DNA of 64,000 bases from Sciurus carolinensis. Taxonomy: Eukaryota > Chordata > Mammalia > Rodentia > Sciuridae. The stretch is from assembly GCF_902686445.1 (NCBI RefSeq), contig NC_062222.1, forward strand, positions 133,741,035 to 133,805,034. Reading direction: 5' to 3'. The translations under genes and the position numbers were made by a program. This document shows, piece by piece, positions 11,486-24,079 of the stretch. The notes under the pieces were generated by a model, which saw only the letters and a program-made list of their open reading frames with translations, was not told where the DNA came from and made no database searches. Every line of letters starts with the position of its first letter. Positions within the stretch are counted from its first letter, which is position 1.

Positions 11486-11700
11486 GAGCCAGGTGTGGTG
11501 GCGCACACCTGTGATGCCAGTGGCTTGGGAGGTTGAGGAAGGAGGATGGTGAGGTCGAAGCCAGCCTCAGCCACGGTGAGGTACTAAGCAACTCAGTGAG
11601 ACCCTGTCTCTAAATGAAATACAAAATAGGGCTGGGGACGTGGCTCAGTGTCGAGTGACCCTGAGTTCAATCCCCGGTACTGCCCCCCCACAAAAAAAAT
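11486..11700 (+). mobile_element. Dimeric B1/ID SINE (sciurid type)
   Basis: Left arm: 'agccaggtgtggtggcgcac', 'ggaggttgaggaaggagga', 'gaccctgtctc', the 7SL-derived B1 pattern with a pol III A box near its start. Right arm: 'ggctggggacgtggctcagt', 'ttcaatccccggtac', the tRNA-derived ID pattern with a B box. It ends in an A-rich tail at 11692-11699. GTTGTGTAC occurs just before (11475-11483) and just after (11701-11709), a clear target-site duplication. This SINE type is the best pointer to a squirrel-family genome. Confidence 0.96.
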
Positions 11701-11884
11701 GTTGTGTACGTTGATTGCATGCCACACGTTGCATTGAAATACGTGTGCGTTGTGGAACAGTGAATTGAGCTAATGGCCCCATAATTTCCCTCACACCTTT
11801 ATCATCATTTTGTGATGAGAACACTTAAAACACACCTCTTCAATGATTTCTAAGAAAAATCCACATGGTTACTTGCTTGATTCT

Positions 11885-12475
11885 CCATGTTGGGCAATAA
11901 TTAACTAAGTGGACTCAGTGAATTGTGCACGCTTGGGCAACATCTGCCCCACCACCTCCCCACCGCCTTCCCACCCCAGGCCCTGGTGACCACCGTTCTC
12001 CTCTCTACTTCTGTGAGTCCACATGTGGTGGATCATGCAGCGTCTGTCTCTCTGGCTGATTCATTTCACTTAAGACAGTGCCTTCCAAGTTCATCCATGT
12101 GGTTGCAAGTGATGGAGCGTCCTTCTGTACTGACCCGAAGAGTAGTCCATCCTGAGTAGGTAGCGCAGTTTACCCATTCTTCTGCAGTGGTATGTGGGCT
12201 GGTTCCACAGTTTGACTCTTAGGAAAAATGCTGCAAGGGACACGGGAGAGCAGACAGCCCTTCATATACTGATTTCATCTTGTGGCTGGGACTGGGATTA
12301 CCAGATCACAGGGTAGTTTTCCTCTTTAATTTTTTGAGGACCTTCCACCTTATTTTCCTGATGGCTGTACCAGTTTACAACATCGTGCAAGTTCTCCGTG
12401 TCCTTGCTAATACTCGTTAATGGTTTTCCCTTTTGCATAATAACCACTTCTAGTGTGAGGTTTAGACCACACCTA
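11885..12475 (-). mobile_element. Old L1 ORF2 3' part (L1M class)
   Basis: The plus strand reads as the complement of L1 ORF2: 'ccaggccctggtgaccaccg', 'tgattcatttcacttaagac', 'aagttcatccatgtggttgc', 'ggctgtaccagtttacaac'. It is GC-shifted and diverged, lacks frames, and differs from the younger L1 copies here, so it is a mammal-wide L1M relic. Confidence 0.83.
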
Positions 12476-15400
12476 AGGACAACATTGGAGATGACGCTTT
12501 TCTTGTGTCAGGCACAGCTTTCTCCCTCTGCCTCTTCAGCATGGACCTTCTCCAGGAGGCCTCTTAGCGATCTGACCTGGAATTGGTGGTGCCTCAGGTA
12601 GTCCTTTTCCACACTGGGGAGCCAATAGTATATGGATTTTCTAGCCACACAATGTGGCAATGAAAATACTGCTCAAAACTATTTGAAGATGTGTGGATAT
12701 GTTCACAACTTTTTCTCTGAGAGATAAAAAATCAGGTTACAAAATGGAATACGCTCTGATTATAAATCGCTGACTCTGCTGTTGAAATGAGGGCTGATTT
12801 TTATTTTCTCATGTATGTATCTGCTTTTATTCCCAACTTACATATAAAGTTACATAATTATTCTGACAGAAAGTAATTCTAAGGAGTCCTTTCAAGAATT
12901 CTACAGATATAGAAGGATCCAGAAGTCAGGAGCTGTTTGAAACACCTGGGTGCATCTAGTGGCTGGTCTGTAATTCCCTCTTTAATTGTTGAGCATGTAT
13001 AGATTTAAAACCATTATCTTATGGTGTCCTAAATTCTACCTGATCAGTGCATCAGGAATGCCACTCACTAGTCCAACACTAATTTCAGGTGAAAAAGTAA
13101 TTGGACCATGTCACATGATTCAAATTGAGGCCACCACTGTCAAAGCAGCACTGAGAACTGAGACCCATCCCCCACAAGGGAGTGGAATGCGCTTTGAGAG
13201 CACTGATTCCACCTCATTAATCATAAGACACGAATTCCCAGGTGGCTAAACTGGCTTCTGCACCCTCCAGGACAGCCGGCCAGGGAGCCTGGCAAGTGAC
13301 ACTCAGCTCACGGCACCCCAGGCTGGCTTGGCTGGGAGCCACCGGAGCTCCTTTGAAAGGCAGGGGAAGCATCTGTCTGCACACAGCTGAGCTTCCTCTA
13401 CACATTTCAGCAGCCGCAGTGGGTGGGCTGGCCTCCTCTGCCTGCGAAAGGCTTCGGTTGGCAACGTTTTGGGAATTCCCAAGGGCCAGGCCATTGCAGT
13501 TCTTTACTGGATTGTGTCTCTTTCAAATCTCTATGTTCAGCTGGTCCTGATCGGCCCAGGAAAGAGGTCACATGAGTAGGACCCCTTGCATTCCCCCACT
13601 GGCACTGAGGTGCAGCCAACACACCCCACTAAACGGAGCCCCTCAGGAGCCAGGGAATGTCGACTTTCCAAAGTGGGAGGCTGAGGATTTCCATAAAGAG
13701 CTTCAACTTACCAAGCTTAAATTCAGAACTGATTGAGATACAGCAAGCCAGCTGTATGCAAATACACAAGGTGTTATCTTCCTTAGGTAAAGAGCCTCCT
13801 GGGTAACAGGGCTGATAGCTGGACCCAGAATCAGCTAGACCCTCCCAGAAATGGTAGGCCTTTCTGAAGTGGATCAGCTCCCCTGAGCAGTGTAGAAGTG
13901 GCTGAACCCAGAACACACAGGGGTTTGTGCTCCCTGCAGAAGCTCTTCCCCAGGAAGAACAGGAGAGGGAGGCAGGGTGGAGACCTCAGGTACCCCAGCA
14001 AGGGCCAGGCCCTAACTGAGCGTCACTAGGGGGAAAGGACCAAGTCAGTCAGCAGCAGCCCACTGTAAGGGGAGAAGGGGCCAGGGGACTGGGCCTGCCC
14101 TTTCTTCCTCCGGAAAACTCACCAGTGAGCTCTGTTATTCCTGCTCACCAGGAGAGGAGACAGGGAGAGAGCAGAGAGGAGCCAGGGCTGGGGATCCGGG
14201 GCCATGGAATGGAACTTGTGGGATGGGGAAGGAGCGTCCCCCGGCCCCAGCACGAAGGATGGCCAACATTTCCATAGTGAAAACTCAGAGAGCTGAGGGT
14301 CAGTCAGCCACGAGCCTCATCCACGCTTGGGCCTCGGTCTTCTCCTCTGCTCTTTGCTCCCATACTTGCGGAGTATTGCTCTTAAGACAGACACTGTACT
14401 AAACAGAACTGGGCAAAAAGATGGAGACAGCCTGGCCCTTGGACACCGGGCGTGGAGAGGAGATGGCCACGCGCGAGTGCTGAGCTTTCTAGGACCCCTT
14501 TAGCCTTCTGCGACTCCGAGCTTTGCACAGCAGCCATCAGCCATCCGTGTCAGTGCAGCGGAGCAGATCCCGTCAAGGAAGGCACGCAGGGGCTCCCGAG
14601 ACTGCTGCAGAGAAGCTCTCGGCTGGTCTGGGAACAGCAGCTTTGCCCTCAAACACGGAACCCTCCAATGTGGGTTGGCCAGGGTGGAAGCTGTTCACAA
14701 AACTACGAAAATCCAGACAAAGAGAAGGGTCCTGGAGCTTGGGGGACAGGGATCAAGAAGCAAGGGATAAATATTGATTAAGAACCAATGTTTCTGAGAG
14801 GTCCATGGTCTGCCACTGGGAACTCTTAGCATTCCAGTTGCTGAATGAGTTAATATAGAGAAGAAGAGTCATCACAGTCATTTGTTGAAAATACTTCAAG
14901 GCCTCTCTCTGATCTCAAAGGCTAGCTAAGGTGGCTTATAAGGACGGGTAGACAGCTGGCTACATAACTCCATGGTAGAGCCAGTGCTCAGCATGCTAGA
15001 TCTGCTAGACGCCCAAAGCCACAAAAAGAACAGGGAGAGTCTCAGCCCTCCTCTGGTTGGAGTGCTGTCCCTTGAAATCTGTGATGCAACTGAACTGAAT
15101 CCCTTTCCCTTCCCTGGATAGGCCACATGTGGCCTGTGCTCTGTATGCCCAAACCTTCTTTGTCCTGGAGTCCTTCCCAAGCCTCTCCCGACCCTACCCT
15201 CTTCCAGAATGTTGCTTCCCTTCAGACTCCAGGAATTGCCTAGAGGTCCTGTGGCCCTCCTGGGAATGCCCCAGCTGATGTCCCTCCAGGCTCCCTCCAT
15301 CCTGACCAGGCCTCACTGGGCACCTGCTTCCCTCCCCATCACTCACTCACGAGTGCTGCAGGCATGGGACACAGGTGTCCTCCCCATGGCTGCACCTTGG

Positions 15401-15795
15401 AGCTTGAGTAGAGGAATGAGTGGATTCATAATGCAGAGTTTCTTATCTTCATTTTAAGAATTTTATTCAACCCTTAATGTCAGGCTGGAATTGAGAGGGT
15501 ACTAAGAAGCACCATGAACCCATGTCAGGGAGCAGACCAGAACCAGAGAGACTAAGTGACTGATCTGGGTTCACTGTGGATGGAGAGATGAGGCAAGAAT
15601 CGCAACATTCTCTTTTCAGATTCCTAGTTGTGCATGGTACTCATCTTTTGAGATAGTGAGAATAAAAAAATTGATGTTCAATTGTCTCATGATCATCCTG
15701 CCAGATGTGAAGACCCGAAGTCACTCAGATGCTAACCTCCTTTACAACACTTCACTTTGAATGCAATTAGCTTATTTAAAGATGAGTGCATTTTC
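12476..15795. other. Unassigned, GC-richer unique sequence
   Basis: About 3.3 kb with few recognisable repeats. ORFs up to 124 codons (14926-15300, minus) overlap others and show no domain. The part 13240-15400 has the highest GC of the first third of the window. It could hide non-coding exons or regulatory DNA, but nothing in the sequence proves this. Confidence 0.4.
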
Positions 15796-15998
15796 CAGGG
15801 TCAGTGTTGCTCGCCTGTAATCCCAGGACTCAGGAGGCTGGGGGAGAGGGGGGCAGATCAGAAGTTCAAGGACAGTGTCAGCAATTTAGCAAGACCCTGT
15901 CTCAAAATAAAAGAAAGAAAAAAATAAGACAAACTGGGGATGTGGCTCAGTGGTAGTGCACCCCTGGGTTTAATTCCTGGTACCACACACGCAAAATC
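15796..15998 (+). mobile_element. Dimeric B1/ID SINE (sciurid type)
   Basis: Left arm with 'cgcctgtaatcccaggactc' and 'caagaccctgtctcaaaata', a short A-rich linker, then the right arm 'ctggggatgtggctcagtgg' and 'cctgggtttaattcctggta'. Same architecture as the copy at 11.5 kb, with a more damaged first 15 bases. Confidence 0.93.
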
Positions 15999-16399
15999 TA
16001 AGAATGCCGTTACATGTGGGGATAGGTGTGCATGTGTCATATATATTACATATACTCATAAAACAAATGAATTTGAGTTTTTCCAGCACGTAAAATCCTG
16101 AATCTCCTAGAAGCTCAGATTTCTTTTAATTGACTCTGATTCTTCTGAGACATCACACTGTGCCTGACACAGAAGAATGCATTTCCTAGATTCAGCTAAA
16201 AGTTCTTTCTATGGATTTTTAAAATGTTTATTTGTTGGCATATATTTAAGATAATAAAAACTTTGAAACTCTCACTTGAAAATGTAAATGCTATGCCCAA
16301 AATTACATTTCAAACTACTATATTAGCCTAAATTCTGTTGTCCTCCTCCTCCTTTTCTAAGGATTGGTAGAGTATATAGATATTATATAAAAGATGGTA

Positions 16400-16577
16400 T
16401 GTCCCAGGGACTCTGAAGGTTGAGGCGGGAGGATCACAACTTTGAGACCAACCTTAGAAACTTAATGAGGGCCTAAGCAACTAAGCAAGACCCTCTTTCA
16501 AATAAAAATAAATAAACAAATAAAAAGTTTGGGCATGTAGCTCAGGGGTAAAGCATCCCTGGGTTCAATTTCCCAGT

Positions 16578-16609
<32 letters not shown>

Positions 16610-16611
16610 AG
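16400..16611 (+). mobile_element. Dimeric B1/ID SINE with long poly(A)
   Basis: Starts inside the B1 arm ('cagggactctgaaggttgag', 'gcaagaccctctttcaaata'), then an A-rich linker and the ID arm 'ttgggcatgtagctcagggg' and 'ccctgggttcaatttccc'. Ends in an unbroken run of 25 A (16586-16610). The 5' end of the B1 arm is missing. The long pure tail suggests a later insertion or tail expansion. Confidence 0.92.
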
Positions 16612-16664
16612 GATATGTTTAAGTCCCATGCCAGATATTTAAGAGACCCAATTTTATTCAGACC

Positions 16665-16810
16665 CTACAGATTTCCCTGCATGGTAAGGATTATCATCAT
16701 CATGGTAGAGAAAATAAAATAAAAATTTAAGAGGTGAAACTTGCCAGGTTTTATGGACAGTATTTGGCAGCACTGGAGTTCAAATTCAGATTTTCTGACA
16801 CCCAACTCCG
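16665..16810 (-). repeat. MIR SINE fragment
   Basis: 'aagaggtgaaacttgccagg' followed by 'gagttcaaattcagattttc' and 'gacacccaactccgtg' matches the reverse MIR core. Diverged, ends unclear. Confidence 0.5.
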
Positions 16811-18564
16811 TGAATTTTCATCTCCTTTCTAGAATTAAGCATGAAACTTGCTTGTATTTTATCCATGCTCCGTGACATCTTTAGGTGCTTAGATCTACAG
16901 GAGAAAATTACTAGGGAATATCTGGAATGAGGTTCAACTCACAGATCTGGCCTGTCCCAACTAGTTGACCTTGGAAGAATTAACCACTCCTCAGGTGCCA
17001 TGAAGCTGCCAGACGAGACATACGGCTGGGTCAGGACTGAGAGGCTCCTGGGTTCTCAGCTGTTTCTCTTGCCATCCAGCCACACAGCCTTGGCTGTGGA
17101 AAGCCCTGGCTTTCCACATTGATGTCTATAAAAGTAGAAGCATGGAAACCAATGATCTCCAAACTTGCGGCTACAGAATTCCATCACACCAAGTAACACA
17201 TCTTTACTTATTTTTATGATTATTATTAACTGGGTTCTTACTACTGAGCTTACATTTTTACATCCTTTTGTGTATCTCTTCTATCCATTCCCAAGTCCCC
17301 AGTTAATGAAGAGTTGGGTCTTTTTCCATTTCTGAGTAAAAACAGGCATGTGCTGAACCTGTGTATGAGCTCTCAATACATTGTACCTCACTGCACTTCC
17401 GAAAAATGTACCTTGAATCCCTGTTTCTGAACTCAGACACATGCAGATGTATCTTTCTCAGGCAGCAGGAGGTGTTGTTCATGGTCAAGCCCTTCTGTAG
17501 CTGTCACCACGCTGGCCTGCATGAAACAGAGCAGTTGACAGAGAGTACAGAATTGAGCCCTTTGTTCTCACGTTTTCAGTTAAAAGGGAAAGCACCACCC
17601 AGGCCATCCTTTTGAACTATAGATCTTTTCCTGGTTTATTTTCTTGCAATAAGTATTGGTGTTAGAGATGGAGACAGACAGAAATGACCACTAGGAGGCT
17701 GATGGCCAATGAGGAACATTTCCCCTATGCACTTGTAGCTCACAGAGGTCATCGAGGTTTTGTGTCTGGTCCTCAGCATCTAAGATTGGAAACATTTCTC
17801 TCATGTGATTAAACTCAAGAAGACTGGCATTTTCTCATTGAATTTGTGGGGTTTGGTGATTACTGTGCTGTTTACACAGGCATTGTTGCCTGGATGTGCT
17901 AAGGATCCTCACAGGTGGTGTGTGTACAGTGGTTAGCAAGTTATAGTCTTTGGGATCAAGAGTTTATAGGCTTATAAGAAAGAGATGGGCCACAGAAGGC
18001 AGAAAACCAAATAGAAGTAATGGAAGGCTAGGAGACTACTTGTCCAGACAAGTGAAGGGAGGTGGGTATCCCAGTGTGCTGCCTCCATAATTGCCTGGAG
18101 ACGAACCACAGAGCTGTCAGGAGTTCATGGTTGCTGGAGCCGGGGGCACACACCCAAAGAGTCAAATGGGGTTAGAAAGCTTGAAGATTCTGAAATTCCC
18201 CTGAAACATGGAAAAGTATTTCAACACGTTGACACAGTGAGGTCTTCAAGTTGGAAAGATCTTTCAGTAATGATCTAGAGGCCAGTGAAGACTGGCACAA
18301 AGAGAAGAGAGCAGGGTTTGGTTGTTACTCTGGGGGCCCAGTTGAGCGATGTCTCCAGCAGCAGGGGCATCGATGTGAACAGATAATTATAAGTAGAGTT
18401 AATGAGACAAGTGAATATTTCCTTATCTGTGGAAACTGAGAACAAAGCAAGGATCAGAGATGATCCAAGCATGGGACTGGAATATATAAAAGAATATATG
18501 TGTCATTCAGTAAAACTAAAGGGAAAACAAAGGAGGGTGCCATTCCCATGGGGCTGTCCCTTCC
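16811..18564. other. Unassigned unique sequence
   Basis: About 1.75 kb without a recognised gene or repeat. Only short overlapping ORFs of 60-84 codons. Confidence 0.45.
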
Positions 18565-18790
18565 AAGGTTCTGGCATTTACAAGTTGTCAATCAATCATC
18601 CATTTCTACATCCAACCATCCCCTAATGATTTTCTGAGAACTTATACATTTGGAAAAATATCAGGAAATAAAAATTTCTTGCCTTCAGAGAGCTTACATT
18701 CTAGTGGAGAAGACCTAAAAAGAGAACAAATAAGCATAAAACATGGTACTATAAAATTTTAAGTGTCATGAAGAAAAAATAAGCATGGAA
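18565..18790 (-). mobile_element. L2 LINE 3' end fragment
   Basis: 'agagcttacattctagtgga' followed by 'gaacaaataagcataaaaca' is the hallmark of the reverse-oriented L2 3' UTR (gagcttacattctagtgggg...acaataaacaa). Preceded by a degraded stretch that fits the L2 3' terminus. Confidence 0.7.
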
Positions 18791-20399
18791 GTCAACAACG
18801 GGCACCATGTGGCGGGGCTGGGAGCCACACAGGTGAGCAGTCTCTGAGGGCCAGGCGTGGCCCAGAGCTCTGCTCTTCAAGAAGCCGAGGCCATTGGACA
18901 GCTGGGGTGGTGAGCGGAATGGGGGCGGAGCCAGCGGGTGGGGAGGGGCGTGGTTTGCTCTGACCTGGAGAAACTACGTAATCCCACTTTGCCCTCCCAC
19001 CAGGAAGTACTCCCCTGCTGACCAGAACTCTCCTCTGCCCGGATGCAGAGCTTCTCTTTGGCGACAGTATTGGATACATAGCATGAAGAACTTTTTTAGA
19101 GGAGACAGCCCTTGGGGATCACCCTCATGTGTCCCATCCCCATACGCTGAACAGCAGCATCACACTTGTTGAGACCTGAACTGGGACAGGCCTTAGGTAG
19201 GGCTTCATGTCTGGCTGTTACCCATTTCCTCAAACCTATCCAGGAAGCCTGGTTGGGGACAAGTGACTCTGACTTTCTGAGCAGCAGGCTTGTGTGATGC
19301 AGGGATAGAGGTAGCTGATAAGTAGCGAGGGAGCAAGAGAAGAATTGGACTCCGGGGTCCTGATGGCCAGCCTGAGCTGTAGGGTGCGAGACACAGAGTG
19401 TCGGCCCGAGGGGTGCAAATCATGAAGCTCATCCTTCTCGATGTGTTTCCCACTCAAGCACAGCGTGAGTGCTTGAGCCTCCCACCATCCCCGGCCATCA
19501 GCCAAGCACCAGGTAAACACTGGCTTCAGGTCCAGCACACCTCCTCTGGACGTTCCGTCCGAGTCTGTAGACAGAGTCTCTCTTCTCCCTCTGCAAGTAT
19601 CAGGCCCACATCTGTGCAGGTGACTAATAAGGACGGGCTCCATGAGTGGGCTCACTCCATGAGCTCTGCCTGGCTATGACTGTCCCTACTCTCCCTGGGG
19701 TCTTGCCCATCTCTCCTTCTTCTTCTCATGTCTCCTTGTGTCCTTGGAGGACATCCATGGCAGAATCCCCTCCTTCCCATTACTGTGGAGAGTCACATGA
19801 GTTTTCTCATCAGATTGCGGGTGCTTTCTATACTCAGGAAGCACCTCTATGTCCACCTGTGTGCTAGTATCTACAACTTACTGTCATTCTGATCAAAAGT
19901 GCACGGAAACTAAAATTAATGTATATATCTCTCCTGTGCCAGAGGCCCTCACAGTGCCTGGGAATCTTTTATTCTTTCTTCTTTTGAGTACACATGTTTA
20001 AGCCTTGATCTGTCTCTTTATGTTAAAAAAAAAAAATCAGCTTTTATGCTATTTTGTTTTTTTTTTTTCCTGACTGAAAAATCTCTGCATTTAAAGATCA
20101 AGCCTCACTCTCCATTCTGCAGAACAAACATGGTGACTTTTGTGTTTGTGTTGGCTTTGGAGTGTGGGCCTCTCTTTCATCTCCCGATGAAGCTCAAGTT
20201 TTATGTCCTCATTTCACTGGGTGAAGTGAGAGAATCTTACAGAGGGTCCCCGTGGGGACCTGGAGGAGGCCAGGCTGCACAAAGGGACTCAGAACTCAGT
20301 GTGTTTAAAAGGGGAAGGACAGGAAGACAAGGTCACAGTATTTCCGTCCTGGCTTGTGCGCTTGTTGGACAGTGTGTTAAGTTGAGCATTATCTGATTA
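18791..20399. other. Unassigned sequence with a GC-box cluster
   Basis: At 18910-18956 'gaatgggggcggagccagcg' and 'tggggaggggcgtggtttgc' contain one consensus GC box (Sp1/KLF site) and a CACCC-like element within about 40 bases. No CpG island of useful length surrounds them. The remainder holds ORFs up to 139 codons (19236-19655, minus) without domains, and A/T runs near 20025-20070. Confidence 0.4.
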
Positions 20400-20530
20400 A
20401 CCCACTCAGTAGCCCTGGGAGCTGAGTGTTCAGACCTCTCACTTTTCCCTGCAGTCAGTCAGCGAGGCTGATCAGGATGAGGGAAGACATCTACGGTCAC
20501 CCAGAAGCCATGTGGAGTGGGCTTTGCAGC
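20400..20530 (-). repeat. MIR SINE fragment, very old
   Basis: 'gtcagcgaggctgatcagga' and 'tacggtcacccagaagccat' resemble the reverse MIR core, weakly. Confidence 0.4.
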
Positions 20531-20885
20531 TGACACCCCTTAGGCAGGGCCTTGATTCTCTCCTCTTTCTGCCATGCCTCAGTGACCAGCTCTACAATGA
20601 CATAGACCAGCTTCAAGGTGGTGCAGACTAAGAGCACCTCTACCAGGCCCAATCTGCCCCCGTCCCCTCCAGCCCAGGCATCTCTGTGATCTCCAGGTAG
20701 CATGCCTGTGCAGCCAGGCCAGGAGACTGGGCTCACCTTGGATGCAGGAGGTGGGACTGGTGCACAGTGGTCTCTCCCTTCTTTCTCCAGCTGCATGCTC
20801 CTGGTTCATGCCATGTGTCTGCTTGGTTTGCAGTGCAGGATTGGACCCAGGTCACCATGGCAGCAGCCACAACTCCGTGAGCATC

Positions 20886-21303
20886 TGTTTCAGTCAGCTT
20901 CTTCACTGCAGTGATTAAAAGATCTGACTAGATCAATCACAGAGGAGGAAAAGTTTGTTTAAGGGCTCACGGTTCCAGAGGTCTCAGTCCACAGACAGTC
21001 AACTCCATTCCTCCAGACTCGGGGTGAGGCCGAACATCACCAGGAAGAGTATGGCAGAGGGAAGCAGCGCACAAGATGAGGAGGAAGCAGGAGACCCACT
21101 CACCAGATACAAATATATACCCAGAGCCACATGCTCAATCCCCACCTCCTCCAGCCACACCCTACCTGCCTCCAGTAAACCCCATCAGGGGATTAATTGA
21201 TTGATTGGGTTAAGGCTCTCATATTCCAATCACTTCTCCTCTGAATCTTCTTGCATTTTCTCACACATGAGCTTTTGGGGCACCTCACATCCAAACCACA
21301 ATA
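20886..21303 (-). mobile_element. Rodent MaLR LTR (MT-like)
   Basis: On the minus strand it begins with a TATTGTGGTTTGGATGTGAG type start and runs through 'caatcaattaatcccctgat', 'gggtgtggctggaggaggtg' and 'actgagacctctggaaccgt' to an 'actga' 3' end. This is the LTR pattern of the rodent ERVL-MaLR MT/ORR1 group. The + copy at 41.35 kb is from the same group. There is no internal sequence, so it is a solo LTR. Confidence 0.88.
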
Positions 21304-22014
21304 GTCCCCTTGCACTGCTGTCCTGCCCTCCTCTGCTCTGTGCTGGATCCTTCCTGTTCTCTAGGTCACATGCCCCAGTGAAGTGTTCATACTCAAGCTG
21401 TGTCTCAGGCTCAGCTTTCTACGGAGCCCAGGCTGAAGCAGAATTCAAATCCAAGCTCAGAATCCATGTTTTATAACCTTTCTATTGATTTCTAAGCTAG
21501 CCTGCCCTTTGCATCCCTGGAGATATTTAAATAAAATATATTCCTGGACTGTCCCCCTGATCTACTCATATACATCTTCAGAAGAGATAAAATGTATGCT
21601 TTTATTTTGTTTTTCTGCTTTCTTTATTTTCCTACAGAATCCAAACACCACTCTTGAAGAGACAAGCTCCCCATTCAGTCTTTGACTGGGTTCAAAGTCC
21701 AACTCTAGGTCTCTTTCTCTCTTCTGTGTTTCCAATGCCTACTGCACTCTGGGATCATAGCAGACAAATGACAAAAGTGTCTTGCTCTTCCCCATCCCTC
21801 TAAAAAAGGTTATCAACATGAATTATAAATGACATCTTTGGAGAAGAATCCAGGATCTTACTTCCTTGAAGAGCAGCTTGATTAGAAAAGCCAGAGATTC
21901 TACCCTCTGAAATCTTGGCTCCTCTAAGTCACTTACTAGGTTACTTATCACTAGCTGGGGCTTGATTACCTCCCCAAAACTGGGACCCATGAGAAGAGAC
22001 CCAAGGAAAGATAA
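21304..22014. other. Unassigned unique sequence
   Basis: About 700 bases with only chance ORFs (66 and 91 codons). Confidence 0.45.
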
Positions 22015-22200
22015 GACGTTGTGCGTTGTGTATTAGGAAAGCACCACGGGTTTCAAAGAGCATGCGGAGAGGTAAACACTTGCACTTGAACTTCTAGTGC
22101 ATCTTAAACTTCTCTGAGCTTTAGTTTTCTCAGTTGTCAAACGAAGGTTGAAGCATTTCATCACTGAGTGTAAGAATGACATAAGGCAGCATGCAAACCT
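22015..22200 (+). repeat. MIR SINE fragment
   Basis: 'aaacttctctgagctttagt' with 'ttctcagttgtcaaacgaag' follows the MIR plus-strand motif (cttaacctctctgtgcctcagtttcctcatctgtaaaa). Confidence 0.55.
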
Positions 22201-23155
22201 TCTTTATAAACCGTCACCTGATCTACGTGTACAAGCATTAATTCAAGGAGCTGAGAGTCCTTCAACCAGGTAGCTCATTCATTCAGCTTAGCAACTCTGC
22301 TCTTCCTGAAAATCCTGGAGAGTGCAAGTGACATTTTTCTAGTGTCCTGTCACTTAATCTGGGACAGAAGTAGCTATTATTTTTCCACTAACTTCTTTTG
22401 CCAACTTTGAAAGTTGAGATGTGCTACACTTTCCCATCAGATTATTGTACTATTTTATAGAGTAAAATGATGAGAAATTGTACCTGGAACTCATTTGGAC
22501 CATCCTCTGACAGTCACCTTCAGAAACACATTTAAAAATGATTACCTGTATGTTTTCCTTAAAATATTGAAAACAGCATGATCCTGGAAAATGAAAATCA
22601 TTTACTTAACCTTGATTATGCAATGATTAATATGTTAGAGAATGGTAGGTCTACAGACAATCTATATATTTTCCATGGAAAAGAATTGTCCATTGATCTC
22701 TTAAAGTAGGCATTGAAACTTTAAGTCAATAATCAACTTGTTTTTCTTCCTTTCTTTAATACACAAATGCTAATCTAATAGCATTGTGACTCAGAACAAA
22801 TGTTGTGAATTTCTTGGTCAATAAGAACATAAAATTTAAGCAAGGGAGTTTGATTTAGTATAATTCAATTCCATAAGCATTTACTGAACAACTTTCCCTT
22901 GCAATGTTTTGGGACATCATAGCTGAAAGAGTAACTGCTATAACCTTACATGAATATAATAGTCTACAATATTTTAGTTGACTGCAAACACCGGTTGCGT
23001 TGTGTGGACTCTCACAAGTTCAAGTTCAACTCTTAACAACTGCCTGGAGAGTTGGATAATTGAGAGTTGAACATTATGGAAATCAAAGAATTGTTGTTAT
23101 TTAGGGCGGGGGGGGATTCAAATTGATGGATCAAGCACGGTTCCTTAAACCCAGT
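22201..23155. other. Unassigned AT-rich sequence
   Basis: About 950 bases, AT-rich, no gene or named repeat; one G8 run near 23108. Confidence 0.45.
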
Positions 23156-23159
23156 ACTT

Positions 23160-23335
23160 AGGCTTTTCAAAAGTTGAATTCCCTCCACAAACCTACCACA
23201 CGCTTATTTTAACTTCTGTTTTACTGAAGAGCAAATTGAGTCTTCGGGAGATTAAAGGTCCACCCAAGGTCTTACAACTGGACAACCTCCCAGATTCCTG
23301 ACTCCAAATGCAATGGACTTTTGAAGCCATTGAAG
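23160..23335 (-). repeat. MIR SINE fragment
   Basis: 'tgttttactgaagagcaaat' then 'ccacccaaggtcttacaact' and 'gattcctgactccaaatgca' follow the reverse MIR core order (ttacagatgaggaaact, cccaaggtcacacagct, ctgactcc). Confidence 0.6.
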
Positions 23336-23739
23336 TAATGAGTGGAAAACCATCAACTCACCCAGATGCCACTGGAAGCTGAGCTGCTTCAGAAACAAGG
23401 CACTGTGACTCCTGCATGCACCCCCATCCCTCTAGCACCACGGAAGTGTGACTGCCAGTCTTCTTGCTGTATTCTTTGGCACATTAAAGCCTCACTCATC
23501 TACATCATAGAATCTGGCAGAGGTTCAGTTATCACCCAATATCAATTCCATCCTTTCTCTGAACAGCAAAGAGTCGTTTTTAACATGAAAATATTGCATA
23601 AGTCATTGAGTAGGAATGTAGATGCCATGTCCTGCAGAACAATTAGCCTCTGCCTACTCTGTGAGGGCAGAGGGGACTTCAAGGTCTACAGAGCAGTGTT
23701 AGTTGTCCACAGACAAGCCACGTACCCTCTGAGAGCTCC

Positions 23740-23870
23740 AGCTTGCTCTGAGGTATGGTGAGATTACAGAACGCCATGCTGGCTCCTCTGGGAAATCACT
23801 TTGCCTCTCACAGGTCAAGTTCCCACATCCACAAAATGGAGGTGGGGTCACTGACAAAACCAGGCCAATA
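23740..23870 (+). repeat. Possible MIR SINE fragment
   Basis: 'gggaaatcactttgcctctc' and 'cccacatccacaaaatggag' resemble the MIR 3' half (agttacttaacctctctg...catctgtaaaatgggg). Weak. Confidence 0.42.
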
Positions 23871-24079
23871 TAAAATGGAAAGAGTGTTCACAGAGAAAGT
23901 GCGGGGAAATGACAGAAAGTGAGGGCTCTCACAAGTTCATGTCAACTCCCTTAGTAATTTGGCCAGCAATTCTCATCCACATACAGCCACCTGGGGCAAG
24001 TGCCCCATCCAGGGCAGAGGCCGTGGGTGTGCTTCAGGAAGTGTGCAGAGCTCTGGACAGAGGAGCTGGCTAGGCTCCA

